Below, piece by piece: positions 1 to 11,237 of a stretch of DNA of 64,000 nucleotides (the first letter of the stretch is position 1; every line of letters starts with the position of its first letter). Location: the NCBI GenBank assembly GCA_014359765.1, contig JACIYT010000001.1, forward strand, positions 186,001 through 250,000, given 5' to 3'. Position numbers and translations under genes: made by a program. The notes beneath the pieces are model-generated. The model was not told where the DNA came from and made no database searches. It saw nothing but the letters and a program-made list of their open reading frames with translations. The DNA is from Roseovarius sp. GTDB taxonomy: Bacteria > Pseudomonadota > Alphaproteobacteria > Rhodobacterales > Rhodobacteraceae.

Positions 1-1
1 G

Positions 2-97
2 ATCGGGATTCGCGCGATGGAATCACTGCGCCGGATGCCGCTTGAACGCATCCACAGCCGCAAATTGCGCAGCTTCGAGGAGACCGCGTTCCTCTGA
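2..97 (+). CDS. 3' end of an unidentified gene (partial)
   Basis: A reading frame is open from the left edge of the window and ends at a TGA at 95-97, giving 31 residues rich in Arg, Glu and Leu and ending ETAFL. Nothing else explains the stretch before the HU-like gene. The fragment is too short to assign to a family. Arginine-rich antisense-like frames are common in this GC-rich DNA, so it may not be coding. In related genomes the gene expected upstream of rpmC would be rplP, but this tail does not look like L16. Confidence 0.35.
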   Translation: MGIRAMESLRRMPLERIHSRKLRSFEETAFL

Positions 98-244
98 AAG
101 CGTGAAAAAGCGCACAAAATAAGCCGAAAACACTTGCTTTTGACCCCTAGTCGTTGTGTTTGACCACAGCATGACGTTTAATCGCAGTTGCAAGGCCCAA
201 TCAAAGGGCCCCGATATGGCAGTGATACGAAGGAGACCTGTGAA

Positions 245-532
245 ATGACGAAGCCGATGACCAAGACCCAGCTCGTGGCCGCGCTGGCCGACGAGATGGG
301 CAGCGACAGGAAATCCGCAGGCGCCGCGCTCGACGCGGTGGTGGCGATCATCACCCGCGAGGTGGCCGCGGGCGGGGCGGTGACGCTTCCCGGCGTGGGC
401 AAGTTCTACTGCCGCGAGCGCCCCGAGCGCATGGTGCGCAACCCCGCCACCGGCGAGCAGATGAAGAAGCCCGCCGACAAGCAGGTGAAAGTGACTGTCG
501 CCAAGGCGCTCAAGGACAGCGTGAACGGCTGA
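245..532 (+). CDS. HU/IHF-family DNA-binding protein
   Basis: This 95-residue protein of the bacterial histone-like family would act as a dimer that bends DNA in the nucleoid. The N-terminal helical half ([20 protein letters not shown]) is followed by the beta-arm region, seen as [24 protein letters not shown], which carries the family's RNPATG-type arm. HU signature positions are recognisable, though the body is more divergent than canonical HupB, so it may be a paralogue. The ATG at 245 is chosen because AGGAGA lies 9 bases upstream; a longer frame to 188 has no such site. It is followed by a strong hairpin and sits directly upstream of rpmC, where rplP would be expected. Confidence 0.85.
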   Translation: MTKPMTKTQLVAALADEMGSDRKSAGAALDAVVAIITREVAAGGAVTLPGVGKFYCRERPERMVRNPATGEQMKKPADKQVKVTVAKALKDSVNG

Positions 533-540
533 GACCCGGC

Positions 541-563
541 GCCGCCCGGCCGGACCGGGCGGC
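541..563 (+). terminator. Hairpin after the HU-like gene
   Basis: A perfect 9-bp stem GCCGCCCGG / CCGGGCGGC with loop CCGGA starts a few bases after the stop codon. No T-run follows, so it is either a weak intrinsic terminator or an mRNA-stabilising stem. It separates the HU gene from the promoter of the ribosomal operon. Confidence 0.55.
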
Positions 564-591
564 CCGTCTCGCGGGGGGCGCAAATCTGTGC

Positions 592-620
592 TTGCCCTTC
601 GCGGCCCCCTCTCTTATAGA
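592..620 (+). promoter_or_regulatory. Predicted sigma-70 promoter of the rpmC-rpmD operon
   Basis: TTGCCC (592-597) and TATAGA (615-620) are separated by exactly 17 bases and lie about 125 bases before rpmC, after the hairpin that closes the previous gene. An independent promoter here fits the fact that this ribosomal block is detached from rplP. Prediction only. Confidence 0.5.
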
Positions 621-744
621 ACCGCAATCCGCGCTCCCCCGATTGTCGGGGGATTCGCGTATTGGAAAACCCATCCACCGGGCAGCGGGTGACCCTGAGC
701 CAACCGTCAGGGGCTCGCCGGTGTTGCGAGAAAGGACAAGGGCG

Positions 745-954
745 ATGAACGCCAGCGAACTGCGTGACAAGACGCCGGACCAGCTCCGCGAAGAGCTTGT
801 CCGCCTCAAGAAAGAGCAATTCAACCTGCGCTTCCAGGCGGCCACCGGGCAGCTCGAGAATCACGCGCAGATGCGCCGCGCCCGCCGCGATGCCGCGCGC
901 GTCAAGACGATCCTGAATGAAAAGGCCCGCATGGCCGCCGAGCAGGGAGCCTGA
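745..954 (+). CDS. rpmC: Ribosomal protein uL29
   Basis: A 69-residue large-subunit protein that sits near the peptide exit tunnel and contributes to the trigger factor/SRP docking site. The N-terminal [18 protein letters not shown] and the central [19 protein letters not shown] match the uL29 pattern, and the length is normal. The start at 745 is preceded by AAGGAC-type purines. It is the first gene of the operon and is followed after 4 bases by rpsQ. The oddity is its upstream neighbour: rplP normally precedes rpmC, but here an HU-like gene does. Confidence 0.97.
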   Translation: MNASELRDKTPDQLREELVRLKKEQFNLRFQAATGQLENHAQMRRARRDAARVKTILNEKARMAAEQGA

Positions 955-958
955 GACC

Positions 959-1189
959 ATGCCCAAACGTATCCTGCAAGGCACCGTCACCTCGGATGCC
1001 AACGCCCAGACCGTCACCGTCTCGGTCGAGCGCCGCTTCAAGCATCCCGTGCTTCAGAAGACGATCCGCAAGTCCAAGAAATACCGGGCCCATGACGAGA
1101 ACAACGCCTACAAGAAGGGCGATGTGGTGCGCATCATCGAATGTGCGCCGAAATCCAGGACGAAACGCTGGGAGGTGCTGGAGGCCTGA
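959..1189 (+). CDS. rpsQ: Ribosomal protein uS17
   Basis: A 76-residue 16S rRNA-binding protein of the small subunit. It begins [21 protein letters not shown] and carries the conserved [19 protein letters not shown] and [20 protein letters not shown] segments of the OB-fold. The ATG at 959 directly follows the rpmC stop; a longer frame starting at 917 lies inside rpmC and is ignored. About 75 non-coding bases separate it from rplN. Confidence 0.97.
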   Translation: MPKRILQGTVTSDANAQTVTVSVERRFKHPVLQKTIRKSKKYRAHDENNAYKKGDVVRIIECAPKSRTKRWEVLEA

Positions 1190-1265
1190 GCCTTTGCACC
1201 ATCCGGTTTGATCGAAACCCTGGGGGATAGAGCTAGAACAGCCCCCACAGGTCGGGAGAAACCAA

Positions 1266-1634
1266 ATGATCCAGATGCAGACCAATCTGGATGTCGCTGA
1301 CAACTCCGGCGCGCGCCGGGTGCAGTGCATCAAGGTTCTGGGCGGCTCGCATCGCCGCTACGCCTCGGTCGGCGACATCATCGTGGTGTCAGTGAAGGAG
1401 GCGATTCCGCGCGGCCGCGTCAAGAAGGGCGACGTGCGCAAGGCCGTCGTCGTGCGCACCGCCAAGGAAGTGCGCCGCGAGGATGGCACCGCCATCCGCT
1501 TTGATCGCAACGCCGCCGTGATCCTCAACAACGCGGGCGAGCCCGTCGGCACCCGGATCTTCGGGCCGGTCGTGCGCGAACTGCGCGCCAAGAACTTCAT
1601 GAAGATCATCTCGCTCGCCCCGGAGGTGCTGTAA
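1266..1634 (+). CDS. rplN: Ribosomal protein uL14
   Basis: A 122-residue protein of the large subunit that forms part of the inter-subunit bridge region with 16S r[23 protein letters not shown] is the canonical uL14 start, and [10 protein letters not shown] and [12 protein letters not shown] at the end are also typical. Length is the family norm. GGGAGA precedes the ATG. rplX begins 1 base after its stop, so the two are probably translationally coupled. Confidence 0.98.
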   Translation: MIQMQTNLDVADNSGARRVQCIKVLGGSHRRYASVGDIIVVSVKEAIPRGRVKKGDVRKAVVVRTAKEVRREDGTAIRFDRNAAVILNNAGEPVGTRIFGPVVRELRAKNFMKIISLAPEVL

Positions 1635-1635
1635 G

Positions 1636-1947
1636 ATGGCTGCCAAGTTGAAAAAGGGCGACAAGGTGATCGTGCTCGCCGGCAAGGACAAGGGCCAGAA
1701 GGGCACCATCCTGAGCGTTGACCCCAAGGCCGGAAAGGCCGTGGTCGAGGGCGTGAACATGGCCATCCGCCATACCCGCCAGAGCCAGACGAGCCAGGGC
1801 GGCCGCATCCCCAAGGCGATGCCGATCGACCTCTCCAACCTCGCCATGCTCGACAAGAACGGCAAACCCACGCGCGTCGGCTTCAGGATCGAGGGCGACA
1901 GGAAGGTGCGTTTCGCCAAGACCACGGGGGACGTGATCGATGCTTGA
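1636..1947 (+). CDS. rplX: Ribosomal protein uL24
   Basis: A 103-residue assembly-initiator protein of the 50S subunit that binds the 5' region of 23S rRNA. The KOW motif is visible as [20 protein letters not shown], followed by [16 protein letters not shown] and the internal [17 protein letters not shown]. It overlaps the start of rplE by 8 bases, consistent with coupled translation in the spc-type gene string. Confidence 0.98.
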   Translation: MAAKLKKGDKVIVLAGKDKGQKGTILSVDPKAGKAVVEGVNMAIRHTRQSQTSQGGRIPKAMPIDLSNLAMLDKNGKPTRVGFRIEGDRKVRFAKTTGDVIDA

Positions 1948-2503
1948 TACCGCAACCTATACCCCGCGCCTCAAGACGCAGTATCGCGAGGTCATCAAGC
2001 CCGCTCTGAAGGAAGAGTTCGGCTACAGGAACGACATGCAGATCCCGCGCCTGGACAAGATCGTGCTCAATATCGGCTGCGGTGCCGAGGCGGTGCGCGA
2101 TTCGAAGAAGGCCAAGTCGGCGCAGGAAGATCTCAGCACCATCGCCGGCCAGAAGGCCGTGACCACGATCGCGCGCAACTCCATCGCCGGTTTCCGCGTC
2201 CGCGAGGGGATGCCGATGGGGGCCAAGGTCACGCTGCGCGGCGACCGGATGTATGACTTCCTCGACCGCCTGATCACCGTGGCCATGCCGCGCATCCGCG
2301 ACTTCCGCGGCGTGTCGGGCAAGTCCTTCGACGGGCGGGGCAACTATGCCATGGGCCTCAAGGAACACATCGTTTTCCCCGAAATCAACTTCGACAAGGT
2401 CGACGAAGTCTGGGGGATGGATATCATCATCGCAACCACGGCGCAGACCGACGCTGAAGCCAAGGCGCTGTTGAAGCATTTCAACATGCCCTTCAACAGC
2501 TGA
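1940..2503 (+). CDS. rplE: Ribosomal protein uL5
   Basis: A 187-residue 5S rRNA-binding protein of the 50S central protuberance. [40 protein letters not shown] and [20 protein letters not shown] are characteristic. The C-terminus [15 protein letters not shown] is typical of alphaproteobacterial L5. It starts inside the end of rplX and is followed by rpsN after 17 bases. Confidence 0.98.
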   Translation: MLDTATYTPRLKTQYREVIKPALKEEFGYRNDMQIPRLDKIVLNIGCGAEAVRDSKKAKSAQEDLSTIAGQKAVTTIARNSIAGFRVREGMPMGAKVTLRGDRMYDFLDRLITVAMPRIRDFRGVSGKSFDGRGNYAMGLKEHIVFPEINFDKVDEVWGMDIIIATTAQTDAEAKALLKHFNMPFNS

Positions 2504-2520
2504 GCCGGGGAGGAGAGACA

Positions 2521-2826
2521 ATGGCCAAGAAATCCATGGTCGAGCGCGAGAAGAAGCGCCAGAAACTCGTGGCGCGCGACGCCGCCAAGCGGGCCGCCCT
2601 CAAGGCGATCATCAGTGACCAGTCCAAACCGATGGAAGAGCGTTTCCGCGCCTCGCTGAAGCTCGCGCAACTGCCGCGCAACGGCTCGGCCACGCGGTTG
2701 CACAACCGCTGCCAGCTGACGGGTCGTCCGCACGCCTATTATCGCAAGCTCAAGATCAGCCGCATCATGCTGCGCGAGCTGGGTTCCGCCGGGCAACTGC
2801 CCGGTGTCGTGAAATCGAGCTGGTAA
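2521..2826 (+). CDS. rpsN: Ribosomal protein uS14 (zinc-free long form)
   Basis: A 101-residue protein of the small-subunit head. It is the long form without CxxC zinc motifs, with [16 protein letters not shown] at the N-terminus and [19 protein letters not shown] and [18 protein letters not shown] at the C-terminus. GGAGAGAC precedes the ATG. The neighbours rplE and rpsH are in canonical order. Confidence 0.98.
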   Translation: MAKKSMVEREKKRQKLVARDAAKRAALKAIISDQSKPMEERFRASLKLAQLPRNGSATRLHNRCQLTGRPHAYYRKLKISRIMLRELGSAGQLPGVVKSSW

Positions 2827-2839
2827 GGAGGGCTGGGAC

Positions 2840-3232
2840 ATGAACGATCCGATCGGCGATATGCTCACCCGTATCCGCAACGCGCAGATGCGCGGCAAGT
2901 CCACCGTGCGCACGCCCGCCTCGAAGATGCGCGTGCGCGTGCTCGATGTGCTGGCCTCCGAGGGCTATATTCGCGGCTATGAGGCCGTGACCGGCGAGAC
3001 GGGACACCCCGAGCTCGAGATCAGCCTCAAGTATTACGAGGGTGCGCCCGTGATCCGCGAGATGAAGCGCGTCTCCAAGCCCGGCCGCCGCGTCTATATG
3101 GGCGTGCGTGACATTCCGCAGGTCCGTCAGGGCCTCGGCGTGTCGATTGTCTCCACCCCCAAGGGTGTGATGTCGGATGCAGCAGCCCGCGCCGCCAATG
3201 TCGGCGGCGAAGTGCTCTGCACGGTATTCTGA
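2840..3232 (+). CDS. rpsH: Ribosomal protein uS8
   Basis: A 130-residue primary 16S rRNA-binding protein. In other bacteria S8 represses translation of the spc operon at rplE mRNA; whether that happens here cannot be read from the sequence. [20 protein letters not shown] and the C-terminal [20 protein letters not shown] are diagnostic. AAGGAGGG lies upstream of the ATG. Confidence 0.98.
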   Translation: MNDPIGDMLTRIRNAQMRGKSTVRTPASKMRVRVLDVLASEGYIRGYEAVTGETGHPELEISLKYYEGAPVIREMKRVSKPGRRVYMGVRDIPQVRQGLGVSIVSTPKGVMSDAAARAANVGGEVLCTVF

Positions 3233-3245
3233 GGAGGCGCTGCAA

Positions 3246-3779
3246 ATGTCTCGTATCGGCAAGAAACCCGTGGACCTGCCCGATGGCGTCACCGCCTCGC
3301 TTTCAGGCCAGACCATCGAGGTCAAGGGCCCCAAGGGCAGCAAGAGCTTTACCGCCACCGACGATGTGACGATCACCATCGCCGATGGCCAGATCGCCGT
3401 GACCCCGCGCGGCAAGTCCAAGCGCGCGCGTCAGCAATGGGGCATGACCCGCACGGTCATCGCCAACATGGTGCACGGCGCGCGCGACGTGTTCCGCAAG
3501 GAGCTCGAGATTCGCGGCGTGGGCTACCGTGCCGCGATCCAGGGCAACGTGCTCAAGCTCAACCTCGGCTATTCGCATGACGTGGATTTCGCGATCCCCG
3601 AAGGCGTGAGCGTCACGGCGCCCAAGCAGACCGAACTCGTGGTCGAGGGCACCGACAAGCAGCTCGTCGGACAGGTCGCGGCCAATATCCGCGACTGGCG
3701 CCGCCCCGAGCCCTACAAGGGCAAGGGCATCCGCTACAAGGGCGAGTATATCTTCCAGAAGGAAGGCAAGAAGAAATAA
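3246..3779 (+). CDS. rplF: Ribosomal protein uL6
   Basis: A 177-residue protein near the GTPase-associated centre of the 50S subunit. The start [17 protein letters not shown] at 3246 follows GGAGG at an appropriate distance; a longer frame from 3177 overlaps rpsH and is not used. [20 protein letters not shown] and [17 protein letters not shown] mark the two repeats of the L6 fold. Confidence 0.98.
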   Translation: MSRIGKKPVDLPDGVTASLSGQTIEVKGPKGSKSFTATDDVTITIADGQIAVTPRGKSKRARQQWGMTRTVIANMVHGARDVFRKELEIRGVGYRAAIQGNVLKLNLGYSHDVDFAIPEGVSVTAPKQTELVVEGTDKQLVGQVAANIRDWRRPEPYKGKGIRYKGEYIFQKEGKKK

Positions 3780-3790
3780 GGACGCGACAG

Positions 3791-4150
3791 ATGGCAAACA
3801 GCAAGCGAAAACTGTTCCTCAAACGCCGCCTGCGCGTTCGGAGCAAACTGCGGCAGGTGAATGCCGGGCGCGTGCGCCTCTCGGTTCACCGGTCGAACAA
3901 GAATATCAGCGCGCAGCTCATCGACGATGTGCAGGGCGTGACGCTGGCGGCGGCCTCGACCCTCGAAAAGGATCTGGGCTTTGTCGGCAAATGCACCGTC
4001 GAGGCGGCGGCCAGGGTGGGCGAGGTGATCGCCGAGCGTGCGAAGAAGGCCGGGGTGACCGAGGCCTATTTCGACCGTGGCGGGTTCATCTTCCATGGCC
4101 GGGTCAAGGCCGTGGCCGATGCCGCGCGCGATGCCGGCCTGAAGATCTGA
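3791..4150 (+). CDS. rplR: Ribosomal protein uL18
   Basis: A 119-residue 5S rRNA-binding protein with the basic N-terminus [17 protein letters not shown], then [17 protein letters not shown], and the C-terminal [20 protein letters not shown]. Normal length and operon position between rplF and rpsE. Confidence 0.98.
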   Translation: MANSKRKLFLKRRLRVRSKLRQVNAGRVRLSVHRSNKNISAQLIDDVQGVTLAAASTLEKDLGFVGKCTVEAAARVGEVIAERAKKAGVTEAYFDRGGFIFHGRVKAVADAARDAGLKI

Positions 4151-4163
4151 GGAGACGAGAGCA

Positions 4164-4733
4164 ATGGCAAGAGAAGACAACCGCCGCGACCGCCGCGACC
4201 GCGACGAAACGCCGGAATTCGCCGATCGTCTCGTCGCGATCAACCGCGTGTCCAAGACGGTGAAGGGCGGCAAGCGCTTCGGCTTTGCGGCGCTCGTCGT
4301 CGTGGGCGACCAGAAGGGCCGCGTGGGCTTTGGCAAGGGCAAGGCCAAGGAGGTCCCCGAGGCGATCCGCAAGGCGACCGAGGCGGCCAAGCGCGGCATG
4401 ATGCGCGTGCCGCTGCGCGAGGGGCGCACGCTGCATCACGACATGGAGGGCCGCCACGGCGCGGGCCGGGTGGTGATGCGCACCGCCCCGCAGGGGACCG
4501 GCATCATCGCCGGCGGTCCGATGCGCGCGGTGTTCGAGATGCTGGGCGTTCAGGACGTGGTGGCGAAATCCACCGGCTCGCAGAACCCCTACAACATGAT
4601 CCGCGCCACGCTGGATGGTCTGCGCAAGGAAACGAGCCCCCGCATGGTCGCGCAGCGCCGCGGCAAGAAGGTGGCCGACATCCTCAAGCGCGGCGACGAG
4701 ACCCCCGCCGCCGCCGAAACGGCCGACGCGTAA
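4164..4733 (+). CDS. rpsE: Ribosomal protein uS5
   Basis: A 189-residue small-subunit protein involved in decoding fidelity. The segment [20 protein letters not shown] and the loop [20 protein letters not shown] are conserved, and the rest of the S5 double-stranded RNA-binding fold follows. The N-terminus carries an extra Arg/Asp-rich stretch ([13 protein letters not shown]), which is common in alphaproteobacteria. It precedes rpmD by 13 bases. Confidence 0.98.
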   Translation: MAREDNRRDRRDRDETPEFADRLVAINRVSKTVKGGKRFGFAALVVVGDQKGRVGFGKGKAKEVPEAIRKATEAAKRGMMRVPLREGRTLHHDMEGRHGAGRVVMRTAPQGTGIIAGGPMRAVFEMLGVQDVVAKSTGSQNPYNMIRATLDGLRKETSPRMVAQRRGKKVADILKRGDETPAAAETADA

Positions 4734-4746
4734 GGAGAGCTGAGAC

Positions 4747-4935
4747 ATGGCAAAAACCATCGTGGTCAAGCAGATCGGCTCGCCGATCCGTCGCCCCGAC
4801 GTGCAGCGCCGCACGCTGATCGGGCTCGGCCTCAACAAGATGCACAAGACCCGCGAGCTCGAGGATACGCCCTCGGTGCGCGGCATGATCAACAAGATCC
4901 CGCATCTGGTGCAGATCGTCGAGGAAAAAGGCTGA
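4747..4935 (+). CDS. rpmD: Ribosomal protein uL30
   Basis: A 62-residue protein beginning [20 protein letters not shown] and ending [14 protein letters not shown], typical of bacterial uL30. In most bacteria rplO, secY and adk follow. Here a hairpin follows and the next genes are rpmI-rplT, so the spc string is interrupted at this point. Confidence 0.97.
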   Translation: MAKTIVVKQIGSPIRRPDVQRRTLIGLGLNKMHKTRELEDTPSVRGMINKIPHLVQIVEEKG

Positions 4936-4961
4936 GCCGGACCCCTCCGGCAGGCTCGATT

Positions 4962-4986
4962 CGCCCCGGTCCACAAGGCCGGGGCG
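4962..4986 (+). terminator. Hairpin ending the rpmC-rpmD operon
   Basis: The 8-bp perfect stem CGCCCCGG / CCGGGGCG has a 9-base loop and lies 27 bases after the rpmD stop. Only a short T-containing tail follows, so termination may need Rho or be partial. Its position at the end of the ribosomal block supports a real transcript end. The rest of the gap up to rpmI (about 190 bases) is GC-rich with no recognisable gene. Confidence 0.55.
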
Positions 4987-5174
4987 TCTCGCGTTTCGGC
5001 CTCGCGGCCCTGGCGCCCGACGGGCAGGGGCGGCCGGCGCCGCGGCGCGAAAACATCGACGCGCCGCCCCTTGCGCGAGGGGCAAGAGGCGTGTAAAGAG
5101 CGCGCTCAACCCGCCGGTCCGGCCATAGCGGCATGCCGAGGCCGGCGATTCGACCGACCAAAGAGGAGCCGGAA

Positions 5175-5375
5175 ATGCCCAAGCTGAAGACCAAGTCGAG
5201 CTGCAAGAAGCGGTTCAAGGTGTCCGCCACCGGAAAGATCATCACCGCCCAGGCCGGCAAGCGCCACGGCATGATCAAGCGGACCAACAAATTCATCCGC
5301 AACGCCCGCGGCACCACCACGCTCAGCAAGGCCGATGAGCAGATCATCAAGCCGATGATGCCCTACGCGCGCTAA
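5175..5375 (+). CDS. rpmI: Ribosomal protein bL35
   Basis: A 66-residue, very basic 50S protein: [21 protein letters not shown], then [20 protein letters not shown]. The ATG at 5175 is preceded by GAGGAGCCGG; an upstream in-frame start at 5133 has no comparable site. In most bacteria infC lies immediately upstream, but it is absent here. rplT follows after 14 bases with an AAGGAGG ribosome-binding site. Confidence 0.97.
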   Translation: MPKLKTKSSCKKRFKVSATGKIITAQAGKRHGMIKRTNKFIRNARGTTTLSKADEQIIKPMMPYAR

Positions 5376-5389
5376 GGAGGATTTGAGAG

Positions 5390-5755
5390 ATGTCACGCGT
5401 CAAAGGTGGGACCGTCACCCACGCCCGTCACAAGAAAGTCCTCGACGCCGCCAAGGGCTACTATGGCCGCCGCAAGAACACCTTCAAGGTGGCCGCGCAG
5501 GCGGTGGACAAGGCCAATCAATACGCCACGCGCGACCGCAAGAACCGCAAGCGCAATTTCCGCGCCCTGTGGATCCAGCGGATCAACGCCGCCGTGCGCG
5601 CCCATGACGAGGGGCTGACCTATTCGCGCTTCATCAACGGCCTCGCGCTCGCGGGGGTCGAGGTGGATCGCAAGGTGCTGGCCGATCTGGCCGTGCACGA
5701 ACCGGCCGCCTTCAGCGCCATCGTCGATCAGGCCAGGCAGGCGCTGGCCGCCTGA
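5390..5755 (+). CDS. rplT: Ribosomal protein bL20
   Basis: A 121-residue early 50S assembly protein: [40 protein letters not shown] and [16 protein letters not shown] are canonical. L20 represses its own operon in some bacteria by binding leader RNA. A leader of about 190 bases without a gene precedes rpmI, but no specific L20 site could be recognised. A strong intrinsic terminator follows. Confidence 0.98.
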   Translation: MSRVKGGTVTHARHKKVLDAAKGYYGRRKNTFKVAAQAVDKANQYATRDRKNRKRNFRALWIQRINAAVRAHDEGLTYSRFINGLALAGVEVDRKVLADLAVHEPAAFSAIVDQARQALAA

Positions 5756-5783
5756 GGCCAGTCGCACACGAGGGACAAGGATG

Positions 5784-5814
5784 CGCCGCCCGGGCCGGAC
5801 CCGGGCGGCGTTTT
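5784..5814 (+). terminator. Intrinsic terminator of rpmI-rplT
   Basis: An 11-bp perfect stem CGCCGCCCGGG / CCCGGGCGGCG with loop CCGGA is followed directly by TTTT. It lies between rplT and the convergent end of thiC, so it may act on both transcripts. Confidence 0.85.
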
Positions 5815-5819
5815 CCGTC

Positions 5820-7868
<2,049 letters not shown>

Positions 7869-8004
7869 TCCGGTGACCGGCCCGGTGCAAGGAGGGATGA
7901 CGACGTTTCGACGTTTCAAGGGGCGGCTCCCTTGTCGGGGGCGGCGATTGATTGGTAGAGGGGGCGAGGCGACGGCGGGCCTGACCCGGGGAAGAGGGCG
8001 AAGG

Positions 8005-8868
8005 ATGAAAGACAAGGCGCGCGGACCGGTTCTCCTGGTCGGAGCCTCGGGGCGGGTCGGGCGGATGGTGTTGCGGCACTGGCCGGTGGCGCGCGTGGCG
8101 GTCGTGCCGCAGTATCGCCAGGACGCGCCGCGGGGTGCGCTGCTATGGGTGCCGTTCGAGGGGCCGGGCGCGCTGCTGGAGCATCAGGCCAGGGCCGCCG
8201 CGCCGGTCCGGGCGCTGGTGATGATGGCAGGGGTCACGCCCGGGCCCGGACGGGATGTCCGGGAGAACCGCGCCATCGCCGACGCCACCCTCGCCGCAGC
8301 GCAGGCCGCCGGGATCGGGCGGGTTCTGGTGGCATCGTCCTCGGCGGTCTATGGCGCGGGCGAGGCCTTCGATGAGGATGCGCCTTGTGCGCCGGTCAAC
8401 GCCTATGGCGCGGCCAAGCTCGAGATGGAGGCCGCCTGTGACGCCTGGCGCGACCGCGGGCTCGATGTCTGTGCGCTCCGGATCGGCAATGTTGCAGGGG
8501 CGGATGCGCTGTTGCAGAACGTGGCGAATGGCGGGGCGGAGGTTGCGCTCGACATGTTCGGCGACGGGTCGGGGCCGGTGCGCTCCTATATCGGGCCGCG
8601 CTCGCTGGCGGAGGTTCTGGCCACGCTCAGCCTGCACGAGGGCAGCCTGCCCGCGCGTCTCAACATCGCGGCGCCGGTCCCGGTGACCATGGCCGCGCTT
8701 GCGCGGGCCGCCGGGGCGCGGATCCGGCCATGCCCGGCCCCTCCGGGGGCATATCAGCGCATCACCCTCGATTGCGGGCGTCTTGCCGCGCTCCGGGCCT
8801 TTGCCGCCGAGGAGAGCGACCCTGCGGAGATGGTGCGCCAGTGGCGGGCCGCGGCGGCGCAGGGATGA
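8005..8868 (+). CDS. NAD-dependent epimerase/dehydratase family protein
   Basis: A 287-residue extended short-chain dehydrogenase. The Rossmann motif GASGRVGR is near the N-terminus. The catalytic YxxxK appears as YGAAK, preceded by the SSSAVYGAGEAFDEDAP segment typical of UDP-sugar epimerase relatives, and a C-terminal substrate-binding half follows. Substrate cannot be assigned: there are no sugar-pathway neighbours, and the gene stands alone between thiC and the agmatinase-like gene. The ATG at 8005 is preceded by AAGG. It is diverged from thiC. Confidence 0.8.
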   Translation: MKDKARGPVLLVGASGRVGRMVLRHWPVARVAVVPQYRQDAPRGALLWVPFEGPGALLEHQARAAAPVRALVMMAGVTPGPGRDVRENRAIADATLAAAQAAGIGRVLVASSSAVYGAGEAFDEDAPCAPVNAYGAAKLEMEAACDAWRDRGLDVCALRIGNVAGADALLQNVANGGAEVALDMFGDGSGPVRSYIGPRSLAEVLATLSLHEGSLPARLNIAAPVPVTMAALARAAGARIRPCPAPPGAYQRITLDCGRLAALRAFAAEESDPAEMVRQWRAAAAQG

Positions 8869-8968
8869 GCCCTGCGCGCCTGTGCCCTGCTGCGATCCGC
8901 CCCGGGCCGGGCGCACCCCATCCCCGACCGCGTGATCGCTGGCATCGCGTCCGGGCGATCGGGCGGGT

Positions 8969-9928
8969 TCAGCGTCCCGCCGCATGGAGCGCGAGCAGGT
9001 CGCAGGCCAGCGTCGCCGCCGCCAGCGCGGTGATTTCCGACACGTCATGCGCGGGGGCCACCTCGACCACGTCCATGCCCCGCAGCGCGATCCCCTCCAG
9101 CCCGCGCAGGATCTCCTGCGCCTGGAATGTCGTAAGCCCGCCAATCACCGGCGTGCCGGTGCCGGGCGCCATCGACGGGTCGAGCGCGTCGATGTCGAAG
9201 GTGAGGTAGCAGGGCCGGTCGCCGACGATGGCGCGCACACGTTCGGCCACTGCCACCGGCCCGCTCAGATGCACCTCGCGCGCGTCGATGACATGCACGC
9301 CCAGGGGGTCGGGATTATGGGTGCGGATGCCCACCTGCACCGAGGCCTCGGGGATCACCAGCCCTTCGCGCACCGCGTGCCAGAGCATCGTGCCGTGGTC
9401 GATGCGCCCCGGCGCATCCTCCCAGGTGTCGGAATGGGCGTCGATCTGGATCAGGGCGAGGGGGCCGTGGCGCTCGGCATGGGCCTTCAGCAGCGGCCAG
9501 GTGATGAAATGATCGCCGCCAAGCGTGAGCAGCGCGGTATCGGTGGCCAGCACCGCGCGCGCGGCCTCGGCGATGGCCTCGGGGATGGCGGCGGGATAGC
9601 CCGGATCGAAGAAGCAATCGCCGTAATCGACCACGGCCAGCCGCTCGAACGGATCAAGAGCCCAGGGCCAGGGCGCCGACCAGGCGATATGGCTGGACGC
9701 CGCGCGGATCGCGCGCGGGCCCAGCCGCGCGCCCGACCGCCCCGACACCGCCAGATCGAAGGGCACCCCCATCACCGCCACATCCACCCCCGCCAGATCG
9801 CGGCTGTAGCGGCGGCGCATGAAGCTGAGCGCGCCGGCATAGGCGGGCTCCGCGATCGTGCCGCGCAGGTCGCGGCGGGTGAAGGCCAGATCGCTCTGGG
9901 TCGGGGTGACGCTGGTCGAGTCGGTCAT
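8969..9928 (-). CDS. speB: Agmatinase-type ureohydrolase
   Basis: This 319-residue member of the arginase/agmatinase family would hydrolyse a guanidino compound to urea plus an amine. All dimanganese ligand motifs are present: GGDH (137-140), DAHSD (163-167) and FDIDALDP (244-251), followed by PGTGTP. The N-terminal MGVPFDLAVSGRSGARLGPRAIR matches agmatinases. Related enzymes use guanidinobutyrate or guanidinopropionate, and the context does not discriminate, so the symbol is tentative. It is monocistronic, with 465 bases upstream before the next gene. Confidence 0.85.
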   Translation of the reverse strand: MTDSTSVTPTQSDLAFTRRDLRGTIAEPAYAGALSFMRRRYSRDLAGVDVAVMGVPFDLAVSGRSGARLGPRAIRAASSHIAWSAPWPWALDPFERLAVVDYGDCFFDPGYPAAIPEAIAEAARAVLATDTALLTLGGDHFITWPLLKAHAERHGPLALIQIDAHSDTWEDAPGRIDHGTMLWHAVREGLVIPEASVQVGIRTHNPDPLGVHVIDAREVHLSGPVAVAERVRAIVGDRPCYLTFDIDALDPSMAPGTGTPVIGGLTTFQAQEILRGLEGIALRGMDVVEVAPAHDVSEITALAAATLACDLLALHAAGR

Positions 9929-10393
9929 CGGGGGGCCTTTTGGAAACTGCGCTGGCCGGGAGAGTGCCTTCGGGTTTGACGGGTGTAAACCTCAAGTGGC
10001 GCCTGACGCCCGCCCCGAGGGGTATTTCCGATCGGACGCGCCGAGGGCATGTCGGGGCCTGTGCCTCGAGCGGACGCTGACGGCAAAGCCCCCTTGCGCG
10101 GAATCGAGGCGCGCCCTGGCACGCCGCCGCGCATTGCCGGGCCGCCCCCCGGCACGGTGATTTTGCTGCCGCTTGCACGATGCCCTGAGGTTTTTCGGAC
10201 TTGGCGAGGTAAAGCGCTGCCAAACTGACGTTGGAACGCCGCACCGCGGCCCGTCGATGCGCGGCCTTGGCACATGGCCGCATCAAACCACACCTGCCCT
10301 GTCTTGCGGATTTACGCTTGCCCTCGCCCGCCCCCTGCGGTCATTTGCGCCCGAAACCCGACCTGCCCGAGATCCCAACAGACCGGAGTGCCC
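9929..10393. other. Intergenic region with a dispersed-repeat copy
   Basis: No convincing gene lies in these 465 bases between the divergent speB-like and xth genes. The stretch 10068-10160 contains GAGCGGACGCTGAC (10068-10081) and GCGCGGAATCGAGGCGCG (10096-10113). It then continues with a GCACGC-rich segment. Close relatives of both blocks recur at 26.1-26.3 kb, which suggests a dispersed non-coding repeat. The remainder should hold the two divergent promoters, but no clear -35/-10 pair was recognised. Confidence 0.5.
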
Positions 10394-11182
10394 ATGCCCT
10401 TTACCCTCGCCACCTGGAACATCAATTCGGTGCGGCTGCGCGCGCCGCTCGTGGCGCGGCTCCTGCGCGAGGAGGGGCCCGATATCCTGTGCCTCCAGGA
10501 ATGCAAGAGCCCGGTCGAGAAGATCCCCGCCGAGATCTTTGCCGGTCTCGGCTATCCCTTCATGATCGCGCGCGGCGAGAAGGGATATAACGGCGTGGCG
10601 ATCGTCTCGCGCCTGCCCATCAAGGAGGCGGGCGCGCTCGATTTCGCGGGGCTGGGCCATGCGCGCCATATCGCCGGGCGGCTGGAAAATGGCGTGACGA
10701 TCCACAATTTCTACGTGCCTGCCGGCGGCGACGTGCCCGACCGCGAGGTGAACGACAAGTTCGGCCAGAAGCTCGATTACCTCACCGACATGCGCGATTT
10801 CTTCCATGAGAACGCGCCGGAGCGGGCGATCCTCGTGGGCGATCTCAACATCGCGCCCCGCGAGGATGACGTGTGGTCGCACAGGCAGCTCCTGAAGATC
10901 GTGAGCCACACGCCGGTGGAGGTGGACCATCTCTGCGATGCGATGGAGGCGGGCGGCTGGTGCGACATCACCCGCCAGGACATCCCCGAGGGGCGGCTCT
11001 ACAGCTGGTGGAGCTACCGCGCCCGCGACTGGGACGCCGCCGACAAGGGCCGGCGCCTCGATCATGTCTGGGCCAGCCGCGACATCGCCTCGGCGGGCCA
11101 CGAATCGCGCATCCTGCGCGCCGCGCGCGGCTGGGAGCAGCCCTCCGATCACGCGCCGGTTTTCGCGACATTTGATCTTTGA
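10394..11182 (+). CDS. xth: Exodeoxyribonuclease III (AP endonuclease)
   Basis: A 262-residue Mg-dependent 3'-5' exonuclease and apurinic-site endonuclease of base-excision repair, in the EEP superfamily. Catalytic motifs are visible in order: TWNINSVR, LCLQECKSP (metal-binding Glu), YNGVAIVSR, LVGDLNIAPRE (Asp/Asn), RLDHVWAS and the terminal SDHAPVF (catalytic Asp-His). Length matches the ExoIII type. The ATG at 10394 begins MPFTLATWN. The thioredoxin-like gene follows 55 bases later on the same strand. Confidence 0.95.
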   Translation: MPFTLATWNINSVRLRAPLVARLLREEGPDILCLQECKSPVEKIPAEIFAGLGYPFMIARGEKGYNGVAIVSRLPIKEAGALDFAGLGHARHIAGRLENGVTIHNFYVPAGGDVPDREVNDKFGQKLDYLTDMRDFFHENAPERAILVGDLNIAPREDDVWSHRQLLKIVSHTPVEVDHLCDAMEAGGWCDITRQDIPEGRLYSWWSYRARDWDAADKGRRLDHVWASRDIASAGHESRILRAARGWEQPSDHAPVFATFDL

Positions 11183-11237
11183 CAGGCCCTGCGCCACACA
11201 CATATTAGCGGCAAACCGCAGGAATGGGAGAGACGAG

